Shown: piece after piece, positions 25,091-36,032 of the stretch
How positions within the stretch are numbered: the first letter of the stretch is position 1
How the letters are laid out: each line of letters opens with the position of its first letter
DNA from: Ignelater luminosus
Taxonomy: Eukaryota; Arthropoda; Insecta; Coleoptera; Elateridae
DNA: 64,000 nt
Reading direction: 5' to 3'
Assembly: GCA_011009095.1 (NCBI GenBank)
Contig: VTPC01008591.1
Span: 17,554-81,553, forward strand
Notes under the pieces: generated by a model
What the model was told of the DNA's origin: nothing
What the model saw: the letters and a program-made list of their open reading frames with translations, nothing else
Databases searched by the model: none
Position numbers and translations under genes: made by a program

Positions 25091-26142
25091 ACGAGACTTG
25101 CTGAAAAGATTTCTGCAATAGGGTACTTCCGGTGGTGTCAGCGTTGTGCCATTCAAGAAATTTGTCACTTCTAACATATAATGTAGTTGACAGTTCGTAC
25201 CCAAGCTAACCAGTTCTGTTTACATAGCTCTTTGAAAAAAGTAATTTTGTGAAAAAATGGAACTCTCGCATGAACATTTTCGAGCAATGAATTTTTACAA
25301 TTTTCGAAGCAACTTAACATCCAAACAATGCATCGAACGGCTTAATGCGGCTTCTGGTGAAGAAGCTCCATTAAATAGAACCGTTCTGAGTTCCAGCATG
25401 GACGTTTTTTTCTCAGGAATGAATTTCGTGAAGGTCGTCCATTCACGACTGTTGTTGCCACTAAAGTTGATGCTGTGCGTGAAATGATTGAGCGAGATCG
25501 GCATCTGATATACCGTGAAATAGGGGTCACCTTGGGCATGACATGAACGCAATACACACGACTTTACACGATCATTTAAACATACTTTGCAGTAGCTGGA
25601 TTCCACATAATTTGAATGAAGCTGAAAAGCAGAATCGTGTGAATTGGTGCAAAGAAATGCTGAAGAAATTCAACCGAGGTCATTCAGATTTAGTGTACGA
25701 CATTATTACTGGTGACGAAAGTTGGATCTACTAATACGAGCCTGAAACTAAACAACAATCCACTGTTTGAATGTTTCAAGATGAGTCGAAATTCACAAAA
25801 ATTGTTCGTTTACACAGTGTTGCAAAACAAATGATCGCTTGTTTTTTCCGTATTTCTGGACATGTGGCAACTATGGCTTTAAAGAATCGTAGAACTGTGA
25901 ATACTAATTGGTACACAACAATTTGTTTGCCGGAAGTCCGGTGAAATCAGAAAAAACAATCCAAATCCAAGATGCGTAGTGAGCCTTATGCTTCACCTGA
26001 AGCAGTTGTTGAGGCATTTAGGCAACTGGCTGCTGAGGTACCAGCTTCAAATTGGAAAAAATGCTTTAAGAATAAAGCCATTTACTAAACTGTAACTGTG
26101 TTTTTCTTAACCATTTGTAGAAATTTTCCCAGCAAGCCTCGT
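25091..26142 (+). mobile_element. mariner element, internally deleted
   Basis: Terminal inverted repeats are visible: acgagacttgctgaaaagat... at 25091-25113, and its imperfect reverse complement at 26120-26142 (19 of 23 positions agree). TA lies beside the right end; on the left the TA overlaps the first repeat base (ctTAcgag would be ctTA if shifted by one), so the exact boundary is uncertain by a base. Total length is 1052 bp, shorter than the usual ~1.3 kb, because part of the transposase is missing. Confidence 0.85.
25257..26088 (+). pseudogene. mariner transposase, mori-like, deleted and frameshifted
   Basis: It starts MELSHEHFRAMNFYNFRSNL, the usual beginning of mariner transposases with a paired-type helix-turn-helix. 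It changes frame near 25400 and 25530. It continues as SSWIPHNLNEAEKQNRVNWC, then KKFNRGHSDLVYDI and TGDESWIY (first catalytic Asp) near 25715, then a stop followed by YEPETKQQST. After ICLPEV near 25940 the protein jumps to SPEAVVEAFRQLAAEVPASN and WKKCF near 26060. The region with the second and third catalytic Asp (HHDN and SPDLAP motifs) is missing. The family acts in the nucleus, cutting at its terminal repeats with TA target choice. This copy cannot be active; the terminal repeats might still be usable by a related enzyme. Confidence 0.85.
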
Positions 26143-29100
26143 TATTTTGACATTTTTGGCTGTACTTTGTGTAAAATGAAAATAATCTAAAAATGTCAAA
26201 TTGACAAGAGCAAACTGGATTACTGGCACTATCTTAGTACTATTAATTAGGGCTGTACCTTTTTTTGTTTTTTCAAAGAAAGAAAATTGTGACATCATTC
26301 CAGAAAAATAAAAATCAAACCATACATTGATTATTAATGAAGACATTACATGAGTAGTAAATACTTTTAATCATCCAAACGTTCAAAATAAATAAAAGTT
26401 TTAAAAGAAAGTATCCAAACTTTGTTGGGCGTTTCCTAGTTTTACTACTTCTACTGGAGCTTTCCTTAGTAGTAGAAGTGAATATGAGAGCTGTTATGTC
26501 TGCTATATTAATTAGCTCTTATTAAATTCTTATCCATACCTTTTATAAATTCCTTTTCCTGAGTGAAAAGGAACATGCGACCTTCTATGGAAATTCACTC
26601 TCGAAGAGAAGTATTGAGATATCTTATTAGAAGGTTCAACTTCTTGTTTTTCTTGGTGTGGCTTCATGCGATTTTTCTACATTTTAATCTCGTCACTTAA
26701 TAAAGAAAAGATTACCATTAGACAGGAGCTCAGGGTCTGATTTCCAGTTTAACTATTGACTATTCCTATGTAATTTTAATGGCAAAAATTAGCTCTTACC
26801 ACCTTCTTACCCATTCTTTCTGATTAAGAAGTGTTCAACTTCTTCTAGCAATTCGTATGTACATGAAAGCAGAGGCAAGTTAGGAGCAATACATAGAATA
26901 GAAATTGTAAAGAACCTCTTCGTAGTCGGTTGTAGATATTTAAAAACTGTTTCAGAATAATCAGGTACCTTGTATAAAAAAATTCCTGGTGGTGAATTTA
27001 TCTATACAAAGGGAGAGCTCTTGAACATCAAGTAGACGTTCACTTCCCTAGATTAGCAATTTTTCTACTAGAGTTATTTAGACTTTTTTGAACAGCCACA
27101 ACTACCGCTGACTAAAGATTGATCACTAAATCAGCATCTCCTGTAAGAATTAAAAGGACTATCAATTTATCCAAAACGTACAAAAGTACAGAATTGAATG
27201 ATATATTCCTCCCCATTTACACAAGGTGCTCATTATCTTACACCTACATAATTACTACAATTTGCGTGCTAGTTTGGTTTCGACTATATTTATTCCTATA
27301 TCGCAGAAAAGATAGGGCGTTCGTTAGTCAAGAATTTGATAATATAACATCCGACTCAATCTGCTATTAGTTGAAACATCATGGTCTATCCTTGACTGCT
27401 GCTACACTGACTAATCGCCAAAGAGGTATTGTCTATCTCTTTGAATTGAAAATTAAGATCGTTTTCAAAACAATCTCAAGAAAATAAGTCGCCCGTTAGT
27501 CACAGAGAAGTATTCAAGGCCGACAGCTTGGTCTTTTTTACTGATATTTTTGGATATATTTATAAGAATTTCATAACACAATATCCGACTTAGTCTGCTA
27601 TTAATTCAAATATTATGGCCTATTTTCTACTGCTGTTAAATTTACTAATCACTAGAATGGTATTTTCAGAAATAATATTGCCTTCTTTCTTTTTCTTTGG
27701 TATATCGTAGTCGATAGGTTCTTGCAGATCTTTAGTGGAGATCTTATGGTAAAGCCATGCTATCAAGCCTAAAGAAACTTGACAAAACTGTAAATGACAT
27801 TATGTAAAGTGCCTTAAGTATTATTTAGACTTAGTGCATAAATTATGGATTGGCAATTAATCTTTATAAAGCCTTTTTGACCCTTTCTCTTTAAGAAGTT
27901 TATGAGTGATTTGCTTATTGCGTGATAGGAGAAAATGTTCTATGTTTTAAACGTGGTTTATTTCACCGTTGCCAGGTTAGCAACGAACAAGTCTTGCTTT
28001 TTCGAATATGCTAATTTTATGTTGACATGTTTTTTAGTATTCTGTCGTTTTCAGGTTTAGAGAAAAAGATGGAGAACCGTGTAGAAAAAAAATACCCTAC
28101 TTTTGCACAAAGGTTTCTAATAATATTCTTTTTTATCTTTTTTAAGATTTTATCATGAGCTCTCTATTTGTATACTGCTTTACATAAAAAGTTCCTCTTA
28201 GTTATCATGGCTACCTGACTGATGGAGAAATGCATACTCTCTAGGAAAAGTGACTGTCTAAAGTTTAGGGATTTCTTTTTATTCTGAGATTACTCACAAA
28301 ACTCCTTAAGACACAAAGAATTAGTAGAGTCGAGAGTACTAGATAAAGAATTATCTTTGCAAGATGATTTATTTCCTCTTTTTGGGCAACAAAGAGTATG
28401 TTTGGCAAAACTTGTGGTCTAAGTCGCGAATTGCATTGCAATGGTAATAAAGCCTTCGTATTAAGCATTTCATTATTATAGTAAGAAATTATATAATTAG
28501 TTGACCAAGAGATGAATCGGACAAGACAGCAGCAGCGTTGAAGTTTAATTATTTAAGGTAAAACGCTGCCATAAAAATATTTTTAAGTTTCTCGTCTTTG
28601 TGAACGTCTAACCTTCATCTCCTTACAGTATTTGGAAGAACGGTTAGTGGCTTAACATAGAGGTTTTTTATTTACTGTGTACAGACGGCTAAACACATCA
28701 AGGAACGAGGTCTAAGCTCAATCTTTACAGATGTTAACGCTAAGGGTTTTGTAAAATTTGCAGTTAGATCAGGATTTGAGAAGTCTTTAAACTTCAAATC
28801 AAAAGTAAAACTTTCATTTCCTCCAGGCATTCAAAGACGTTTGCTATCCTATCGGCACACTTAAAAATCTCTGAAGGAGATGTGTAAATAGTATATACAT
28901 ATGTGCACAACTACAGTTACCTCAGAATTAGTTTGAAGTATTAAACCCATCGGCTTTTGTGAATCAAAGAAAGTGGATGAAGCTATTTTTGGTTTCAGAG
29001 CATGACAAAATAAAAGGAAATTCCGGCACCAAAGACTCTAGTTTTGGAAAACACTAATAACCTCTTCTTTTCGTAAGAATTCTATTGGTAGTTGTTCTAT

Positions 29101-29475
29101 GTTTAATTGAACTCTAGAAAGAAAGCAACAAATCCGATTTTAGATAAACAAGCTTTCTGACTGAGGGGCCGTTCTGTAAATTGTTACAGGCTTGCTGACA
29201 GGATATTGCTACGTAAAAGGCAGCTTACTTGCCACGTTTCTATTTAGATGGGCAATGAAGATTCATGGCAAATACGGAGAGGAACAAAATTAATGCCTGG
29301 CTTGAAATTCCTGTTATCTCTAAGAACTTAAATGTATTCGGCCAGAAAGAACAAAACTCATCTTGATCGGGTTTCATGTTGATTCATGTCGTTGGCCATA
29401 GGATGGGGGATTTTGTAAATAAAAGAGACCGTATAAATTATAATAATAAAAGAAGAGGTATTTACTAATTTAATC
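26143..29475. other. intergenic with a diverged local duplication
   Basis: No gene is supported. Segments near 27334-27428 and 27566-27662 are diverged direct repeats: both contain atccgact, ctgctatta, ctactgctg-like and gaatggtatt/gaggtatt landmarks in the same order. An ATG-less open frame at about 28676-28862 (+) has mixed composition but no recognisable motif. Confidence 0.4.
27334..27662 (+). repeat. diverged direct duplication, ~95-bp units
   Basis: Unit A (27334-27428) and unit B (27566-27662) align along their length with scattered substitutions, about 232 bp apart. The flanking similarity is weaker, so this may be an old tandem duplication with a ~230-bp period. Confidence 0.5.
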
Positions 29476-29479
29476 ATAT

Positions 29480-29802
29480 TGTAACGCACGACCAACTGAA
29501 TATACCAGAGAAGTCTCGAACTGTTCAGGCGTTCCGATCGACGAATGTGCGAGAAAAGGCGCGAACCTTTTAGTCTCATGGAGAGAAACAAGGAAACGAT
29601 GTATAAACCCAAGCGAGAATTGAGTCGGCAGTTATGCAGTGAATAAGCTCGTAGTGATATTGTAAAATTAGTGATATAAATTAATTATTCTGTACATATA
29701 GAAATAAATAAATTTAGTAAAAATAAATATTAGAAACAAATTATAACAGACTTAGTTTAAATAAATACTAAAAATAAATAAACGTTTTATTACAGCGTTA
29801 CA
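29480..29802 (+). mobile_element. solo LTR of an LTR retrotransposon
   Basis: The segment begins TGTAACGC and ends GCGTTACA, the inverted TGT...ACA ends expected of an LTR. It is flanked by a 4-bp duplication, atat (29476-29479 and 29803-29806). A TATA-like box, gtataaac, lies near 29599, followed 25-35 bp later by a plausible start region (gtcggcagtt). AATAAA-type signals follow in the A-rich 3' half, so the promoter reads on the plus strand. There is no primer-binding site or gag-pol beside it, so it is a solo LTR left by recombination between two LTRs. TGT/ACA ends and a 4-bp duplication fit Ty3/Gypsy or BEL/Pao; I cannot decide which. Confidence 0.8.
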
Positions 29803-29806
29803 ATAT

Positions 29807-32106
29807 GTTTTACTAAAGAATAATAGCCGAAGATACAAAGGTACATCTATCTCCCTTAGTTCTAATGGCTAGTGTTATATCTATTATTAGTTCATATAAA
29901 AGGAAATTTGCTACTAGTCAATTCTGTTTATAACGTAAAGTTAGAACTTTGACAAGAACATGGAACACTACATCTTTCTAGTTAATTATTGGTTATTAGC
30001 TTATTAGCTTATTAGCTTATTAGCCTTATTATATACTGACGCTTGTAATACTATGTTTGTATTATTAAAAAAAGAAGAACTAAAATTATCATTTTATTAA
30101 ATAAGAAGAAATGTAGTTAATTACACTAAGAATAGCTTGCTGATTTAATTTTAATGAGGCTGGGCTCTATAAAGGTAAACACGAAAGCACGTCTATTAAC
30201 AATTTTCGTCTTCTGTCTTGAAAAAATACATTAAATTTTAATGATATGGAGAATCCGCAATTTGAAATTAAAATAAACACTAATAAAAAAGTATTATTAA
30301 TAGAATAGTAAAGTAGTTGTTTTAATGCAAGTTTAATTACAGATACTGAACGGCTGAAACTCTTTTGAATTGTAAATCTTTAGCACTGTAACAATATTAT
30401 TAAATCTTTTTACATTATCATAAAAGTTTTCATTTAGAAGCAGAGGTTATTTTTGGCCCTAGTTTGTATATAACAAGAAAAATTTTGTTCATTAAAATTA
30501 ATGTTTAGTACACCGACCACATTTAATAAGGCCACAATTAAACTGCAGCGGTAGACCTGGTTCCCCTAAGCAATGCAAGGCCAGCCATGATGGGGATATG
30601 CCTAAGGTTAATTTGTGGTTTCATTACAACATACGCTCTCTTCTATATTGTCGGTCTCGTTTTAACCTTCCTCTCTTGTTCTGTTTGTATTTTAATTTCC
30701 AGTTTGGTCCAAGTACTGTTCATAATTAATATTTCAAAAGGTTATACGCGTTATACGTACAAACCGAAAATTTACCTGGCTGATTACCTCTTAATTTTCA
30801 CGAAAATGTGGTGGATTTTGGGGGAAGTCTTTTTTTTCTCTTCATACATAACTTTTAATTAAAATAGCATTTTAGAGCTATTTTACTTTACGGATGAAAT
30901 AACTTTCAATAATTTTCACACTAATTAAAAATCTACAAATTCCATTTTGCGTTTACCAAACAGGAATTAATGTGATTTTATTTCAGTTATCTGTAATCTT
31001 TCCCTTGGTGCTTCCAGCATTTTCATGCGCTTGCACTATTATACTAGCATTAGGTTTTTTTTGTTTATAAATATCCAATTCAAAGTGCAATTTTACGGTC
31101 CAGGTAGTAAAATAATAAATATGACAGTAAAGGGGTTGTTAATAATTTAACTGACGGTGCGTGAATTTCTGTTGTTTGCGTTCCCCGGTTTTGTTTTCGT
31201 TTGTTTCAGGTCTTGTATTATTTGTAAAGCTTATAGCAATCATTTTTTCGTACTCGTGAGTTGCAATGCGGCATTTTAAAATTTCATCCTAAAACTGAGC
31301 ATTCACTGAAGCTTCCTGTATTTTGAGTGTTATCAAATATTTTCAGAACATATTTTTCAGGCGTAACATGTTCAGAGGCACGAAATATAAAGCCGAAAGT
31401 ATTTTTTTCGAAATTCATCAAACAAAAATAAACAACTGTCTCTATTAATTGCGTTCTAATTAACATTTGTGGTGTATTACATAACCGTAATATGACACCA
31501 TTCTGAAAGGGTCTTTACGAAAGAGTTGTTGCTTGGTGCAGTTCGGTTTTCGTTTTATTCTGTAATGAGTGTTTATCAAATAATGTTCCTATCGTTTCTC
31601 AAATACTACATATACATAGTGTCATAACAATATAAAAATTAAAATTAAAAACATTTTACCATTGCATACCTTTCATTTAATAAATATGAAAATTATCTAA
31701 GTTCCAGATTGTATTTTAATGAACCCAAAAAAATTAATTTAAATTGTTTTACCCGTCACTAGAATTTGGAAACTCTTTAAATAAAGGCATATAAATGGTA
31801 TGTTAGTCGATTTATTATTATTTAAATTCTACAAATTCTTTCAAGCAGAAGTTAACAAAGAAAAGTTTTTTAATTGAACACAAATTTGCTCTTGCCATTT
31901 TTTCACTTTTCTTTTAATCTTACTTTCTAAGAAATCAAATCAAAAAATTAAAAAGTTTATTCACATTATTATTAATATTATTACAAATCTACAAAAAGTT
32001 AAGCAGCAGCTGAATTAAAATGAAAAGCGCAAATGCAAGTGCAAGTACAAGTCTAAGGTCAGTTTTTCAGTTTTTAAGTTTTTACTTAACTTTAAGCAAA
32101 ACCATA
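29807..32106. other. intergenic, no gene supported
   Basis: An 8-bp unit, ttattagc, is repeated four times at 29993-30024. The open frame at 30587-30862 encodes only a hydrophobic, T-rich peptide and is probably chance. The stretch 30500-31230 is complex and GC-richer than its surroundings, without coding signal. AT-rich DNA otherwise. Confidence 0.45.
29993..30024. repeat. (ttattagc)x4 tandem repeat
   Basis: Four perfect copies of an 8-bp unit, read directly. Confidence 0.9.
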
Positions 32107-33658
32107 GATATAATTAGAGTCCGGATTTATAATCATTAAAAAGATTGATATAAGTGCTTTTAAAAGTATAAAATTTAGTTAAAATAAGCACAAAAATAGC
32201 ATAAAATTCTAAAATATGCTTATGGAAGTTAAAAACACAATTGAATATTATTGAATATTTTTTAATAAAAAATACTTTGCTTATATAAAAGATTCAAACA
32301 AATAATTTAAGAAAATAAACATTTTATAATAAAACAGTTTCATCATAATCAAAACAACTAACAATTAGAAGCTTCTCTATATTTTCAATTAATAGATTTC
32401 TACGTCTTTCACTTAGAATATTTTTATATTTGGAGAAACTCCTTTCGACTTCTGCACTCGTTATTGGGGCATATTTAAATTTAGAAATAATATTGGGTGC
32501 TATACCTGCAGGGAATGATACATTCTCACCACTTAGAATTTTACCAATTTTGCTTATTGTCTGGAATCCCATCATTTATGAAAACACTTCAGTAGCTTTT
32601 TGTTTAATGACGTCACCAATATTCTCTGGTACGGCGTTTAATGGCGTTTTGAAATTATTTACTAACTGCAACGCGCTTTTTAATGGCGTCTCCTGCTCTT
32701 CCAGTCCTGTCATTATCCGACTCATAAAACATAAATTCGCCTTTAAAAACGTTAAATTGCATTTTAATTCCTCCTTTTTTAAAACAGTTTGGCATTTTTC
32801 GATAGCTGCACTATTCTTATCTGTTAGGTCAAAAACGACAGTTTTAGAATTTTCATAATAAGTAGCATAATAAACAGCAGCATCTAGCCGAACGGGTTAT
32901 TACCGGTTCTGGAGGTAGTGGGGTATTTGGGAATTTTTGTTTAAAATATTTCACTCTTAACGGAGCTTTAACAAAAATCATTTTTCCATATTTGATGAGG
33001 TAATGGAAACTGCAGTCTTACGGTTCCTGCAATGCTGTTTATACCATGAACTACGCAGGTAACATGAATCAGATTTTCGTAAAATATTTTCATATTACAG
33101 CCTGCTTTTATTATGTATGGAGCAGTGTCGGTGGTCATTAATAATATTTTCTCTGTTGGTACAGCTTCGGGTAAAAAAAGTTACTAATGAATCTTGAACA
33201 AATTTAGATATAGTGTTGCTATTGGTCTTTGCTAATTCTTTTGTATTGATCAAAAATCCGTTTGATGAGTTCCTTCATGTAGCACTCCAATGATTAGACT
33301 GGCTATATATCGTCTACAGGAATCAGTAGTTTCGTTTACACTGGGCCAGATGTAATTATTTCCGATTATTTATCTGATTATTTTTAACGTTTCAGTATAA
33401 ACTGTACTAACATAATTTTTACGAATGGTACCTTCATCTGAAATTGATCGCTTACAATATTTTTCTAAGAAATTTTTAAATAAACTGTTTTGTAGTTTAT
33501 TCAGTGGAATGTTTGACTGCAACATCATTTCACACAAATCTATTTTAAATCGTCTATCCTCGGTGTAATTAGAACATGATGCTAGGGCTGACTCGATGGT
33601 TACTTGTGTATTGGTTTGAGCTTTGTGTTTCTTTAATTTTTCTTGATGTTGAGAAGTA

Positions 33659-34948
33659 CGAGGGCGGTTCAATAATTACCCGTGTTAGAAATGAAGACAC
33701 AATTTTTTTCAAAAATTTTTTTTTATTTTTCAACATAGTCTCCTTTTAGAAATATACACTTCTCCCAACGTTCCTGCCATTTTTTTAACCCCTCCAAAAA
33801 ATAGGATTTGTCGAACTCTCCAAAATACGCCTCTATCTCGGCGATGACTTCCTCGTTTGAGCTAAATTTTTTTCCCGCGAGCCATTTTTTCATGTTAGGA
33901 AACAAGAAAAAGTCGCAGGGAGCCAGATCGGGTGAATACGGGGAGTGCGGCAGCAATTCATAACGCAATTCATGCAGTTTGACGGCGACAATTCCGGATG
34001 AATGTGCTGGTGCGTTATCGTGGTGAAACAGCACCTTCTTTTTCGCCAAATGCGGCCGTGTCTCCTTCAATGTTTTGTCGAAGCTGTCTAATAACTCCCT
34101 GTAGTATTGTCCAGTGATCGTTCTTCCTTTTTCTAAAAAATCCATAAGGATGACGCCGTTCGCATCCCAGAAATCGTCGCCATGACCTTTTCGGCCGATG
34201 GAACCATCTTCGCCTTCTTTGAAGCAGATTCACCGGGAGAAATCCATTGTTTTGATTGTTGCTTAGTTTCTGGTGTGTAATGATGAATCCAGGTTTCATC
34301 AACGGTGACAACTCGACGCAAAAACTCCTTCGGATTTCGCTTAAATTGCTCCAAACACTGCTTCGAAGTTAACAGCCGCATCCGCTTGTTGTCCACCGTT
34401 AGCAATCGCGGCACCCATCGCGCCGACAATTTTTTCATCGCCACTTATCATCTAAAATATTAATTGCCGTTCCGGTCGACACACCTACGGCCTCTGCTAC
34501 TTCACGCACTTTCGTTCGTCGATCAGCGAGAATCATGTCGTGGACTTTTTGAATGATTTCCTCGGTAACCACGTCTGCCGGGCGTCCTGGTCGCTCCTCA
34601 TCAAAAACGGATGTTCACCCACGTTTAAATTCGTTGAACCAATATCTAACTGTGGTCATAGATGGCGAAGTGTCCCCATAAACAGCATCCAACTTTGCTT
34701 TTATCTCCTCGCATTTTTCCCATCCAAAAACAGAAAGCGAATTACCGAACGATACTGCTCTTTTTCCATCTTAGCTAAAATCACGAAACACGTCTTACTC
34801 AAATGGCTGTCAAATCCAAACTAACCTATCAATCAGTCTGCAATTTGTTATACCGTCGTTTGATAGATGGCAGCACACGATGATAACACCAACTTCCCTC
34901 AGGAACGCCTTCTGTCGTCAAACACGGGTACTTACTGAACCGCCCTCG
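33659..34948 (-). mobile_element. mariner element, full length, irritans-like
   Basis: 28-bp terminal inverted repeats begin cgagggcggttca (33659-33686 and, reversed, 34921-34948) and agree at 26 of 28 positions. TA flanks both sides (33657-33658 and 34949-34950). The 1290-bp length is typical of mariner. It sits inside the zinc-finger codons of the hAT transposase at 32324-35096 and is therefore younger than that hAT. Its coding part has only a few lesions. Confidence 0.95.
33723..34769 (-). pseudogene. mariner transposase, D,D34D, near-complete with four lesions
   Basis: It starts MEKEQYRSVIRFLF at 34769 and ends KGDYVEK at 33723; restored length would be close to 349 residues, the family's usual size. 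In order it shows paired-type helix-turn-helix regions, the WVPRLL-type motif (ARWVPRLLTVD), the first catalytic Asp in VTVDETWIHH, the second in HHDNAPAHSS, and the third in YSPDLAPCDFF. Thirty-four residues lie between the last two Asp, the D,D34D signature. Lesions read directly are one-base deletions near 34714, 34445 and 34170 and a TGA at 34615-34617. All three catalytic Asp codons remain. It would have cut and pasted the element at TA sites. The small number of lesions suggests a relatively recent death. Confidence 0.93.
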
Positions 34949-35600
34949 TATTAATGTGTTGAATTGTATTAAATTTCTTGAATCTTGAACAACTTACAGT
35001 TTTAACACAAGCTTGGCAAAAAAATGTATTATTCGCATATTTTAAACCTGGATGGCCTTTAATCCATTCCTTCACAGTAGGTTTTAATTTCGACATTTTT
35101 TAAAATTAGATTTATACAGGCGCAGGCACACATATGCAAATGAACATAGTTTAGCACGGTTTAACAAACAAACGACTAGATTAAATGCTATATTTTTATT
35201 CAATCTTGTAGAGTTGTATAAAGCATTTCCTACAGTTTCAATTACGATTCTTGTAATCATATCCGTAGTTGTAAAATGAGGTATCAGTAAACTTATTAAA
35301 GTGAGCGAACATTAAATTTTATCAGTGCCAGATGTTTTACGACCTGTTTGTTTTTAGTAAGAAATAAAGCTTCCTCGGAATTTTTTTTTCTAATTTTTCA
35401 GCAGAAAAGTTTAGAATAATTATTAAATAACCATTAAAACTAAAATATGCATTAAAATCTAAAATATGCAAAAAAAGCATAGGAAAATAATTCTAAAACG
35501 TGTATTTCAACAAGATTTGTGAAGATATATACAATTTTTGTTGCTGCTATAAGATTCAAACCTAAGCATAACAGCTAGATATCCGGTCTCTAGATATAAT

Positions 35601-36024
35601 TGTGGAAGTGGTTTGCAACAGATATTGGTTTACCTAAAGTTAAGCAACAATTGTAAAGCTGAGTCTAAGCCCTTTAAAGTCTAATTCCGAAATAGATTTC
35701 ATTTCGCACGTAGAAATCTAGCATAAAAGGAAAAAATAAAAATTTGTCAAATGATTAATATAAATCTCAGAGCGAATAAGCCATCAAACAGTTTGTAATA
35801 TAGCGAGCACCTATCGTCACGTGTTTGCTGTTTGTTGAAGTTTGTAATTTTCAAGACCAACCAAACATTCATGTATTTTGGTGCCAACTTTTCGACAACC
35901 AACGGGAAATATTTGGAATTTGTTGAATACAAAATGTTCGTCACTTTTGACTCATCCTTACTACGACGAATTTGCCGAATGACAAATGTTTTGTTATTCG
36001 TTATTTATCGAATCCCATCTGTGT
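35601..36024. other. intergenic, no gene supported
   Basis: AT-rich DNA between the second and third hAT elements. The overlapping frames at 35747-35944 and 35832-36110 lack recognisable motifs. Confidence 0.5.
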
Positions 36025-36032
36025 GGTGTTAC

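Larger units (their letters stand above)
32324..35096 (-). pseudogene. hAT transposase (BED-like finger, dimerisation domain), interrupted by mariner
   Basis: It starts MSKLKPTVKEWIKGHPGL at 35096. A zinc-finger-like segment has a Cys pair in FFCQACVK and His residues in IQHIN. The mariner is inserted here (33659-34948); on the other side the frame resumes as TSQHQEKLKK. Taking out the mariner and one TA restores the frame exactly. The next block (ESALASCS, then FKIDLCEMMLQSNIPLNKLQ) ends at 33370. Decayed core pieces follow: NYIWPSVNETTDSCRRYIAS, TDTAPYIIKAG near 33120 and LIHVTCVVHGI near 33070. The C-terminal hAT dimerisation block FKYAPITSAEVERSFSKYKN is well kept at 32575-32324. The layout resembles the CGGBP1-like group of hAT proteins. 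There are many stops in the middle, so the gene is dead. Confidence 0.85.
32115..35592 (-). mobile_element. hAT DNA transposon, complete ends, carrying a nested mariner
   Basis: The left end TAGAGTCCGGATTTATA (32115-32131) and the right end at 35576-35592 (reverse complement TAGAGACCGGATATCTA) match at 14 of 17 positions. The element is bounded by a perfect 8-bp duplication, gatataat, at 32107-32114 and 35593-35600. Its 3478 bp include a 1290-bp mariner plus its extra TA; without these the element is about 2.2 kb. Copies of a ctaaaatatgc motif occur just inside both ends (near 32207 and 35442-35470) and may be subterminal transposase-binding repeats. A minus-strand hAT transposase relic fills the middle. 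Confidence 0.9.

Noticed and set aside
28676..28862. ATG-less frame after an acceptor-like ttactgtgtacag
   Set aside because: No partner exon, no recognisable motif; the acceptor match alone is weak.
30587..30862. 91-codon hydrophobic frame, possible membrane protein
   Set aside because: Composition follows T-rich DNA; no domain, splice or conservation evidence.
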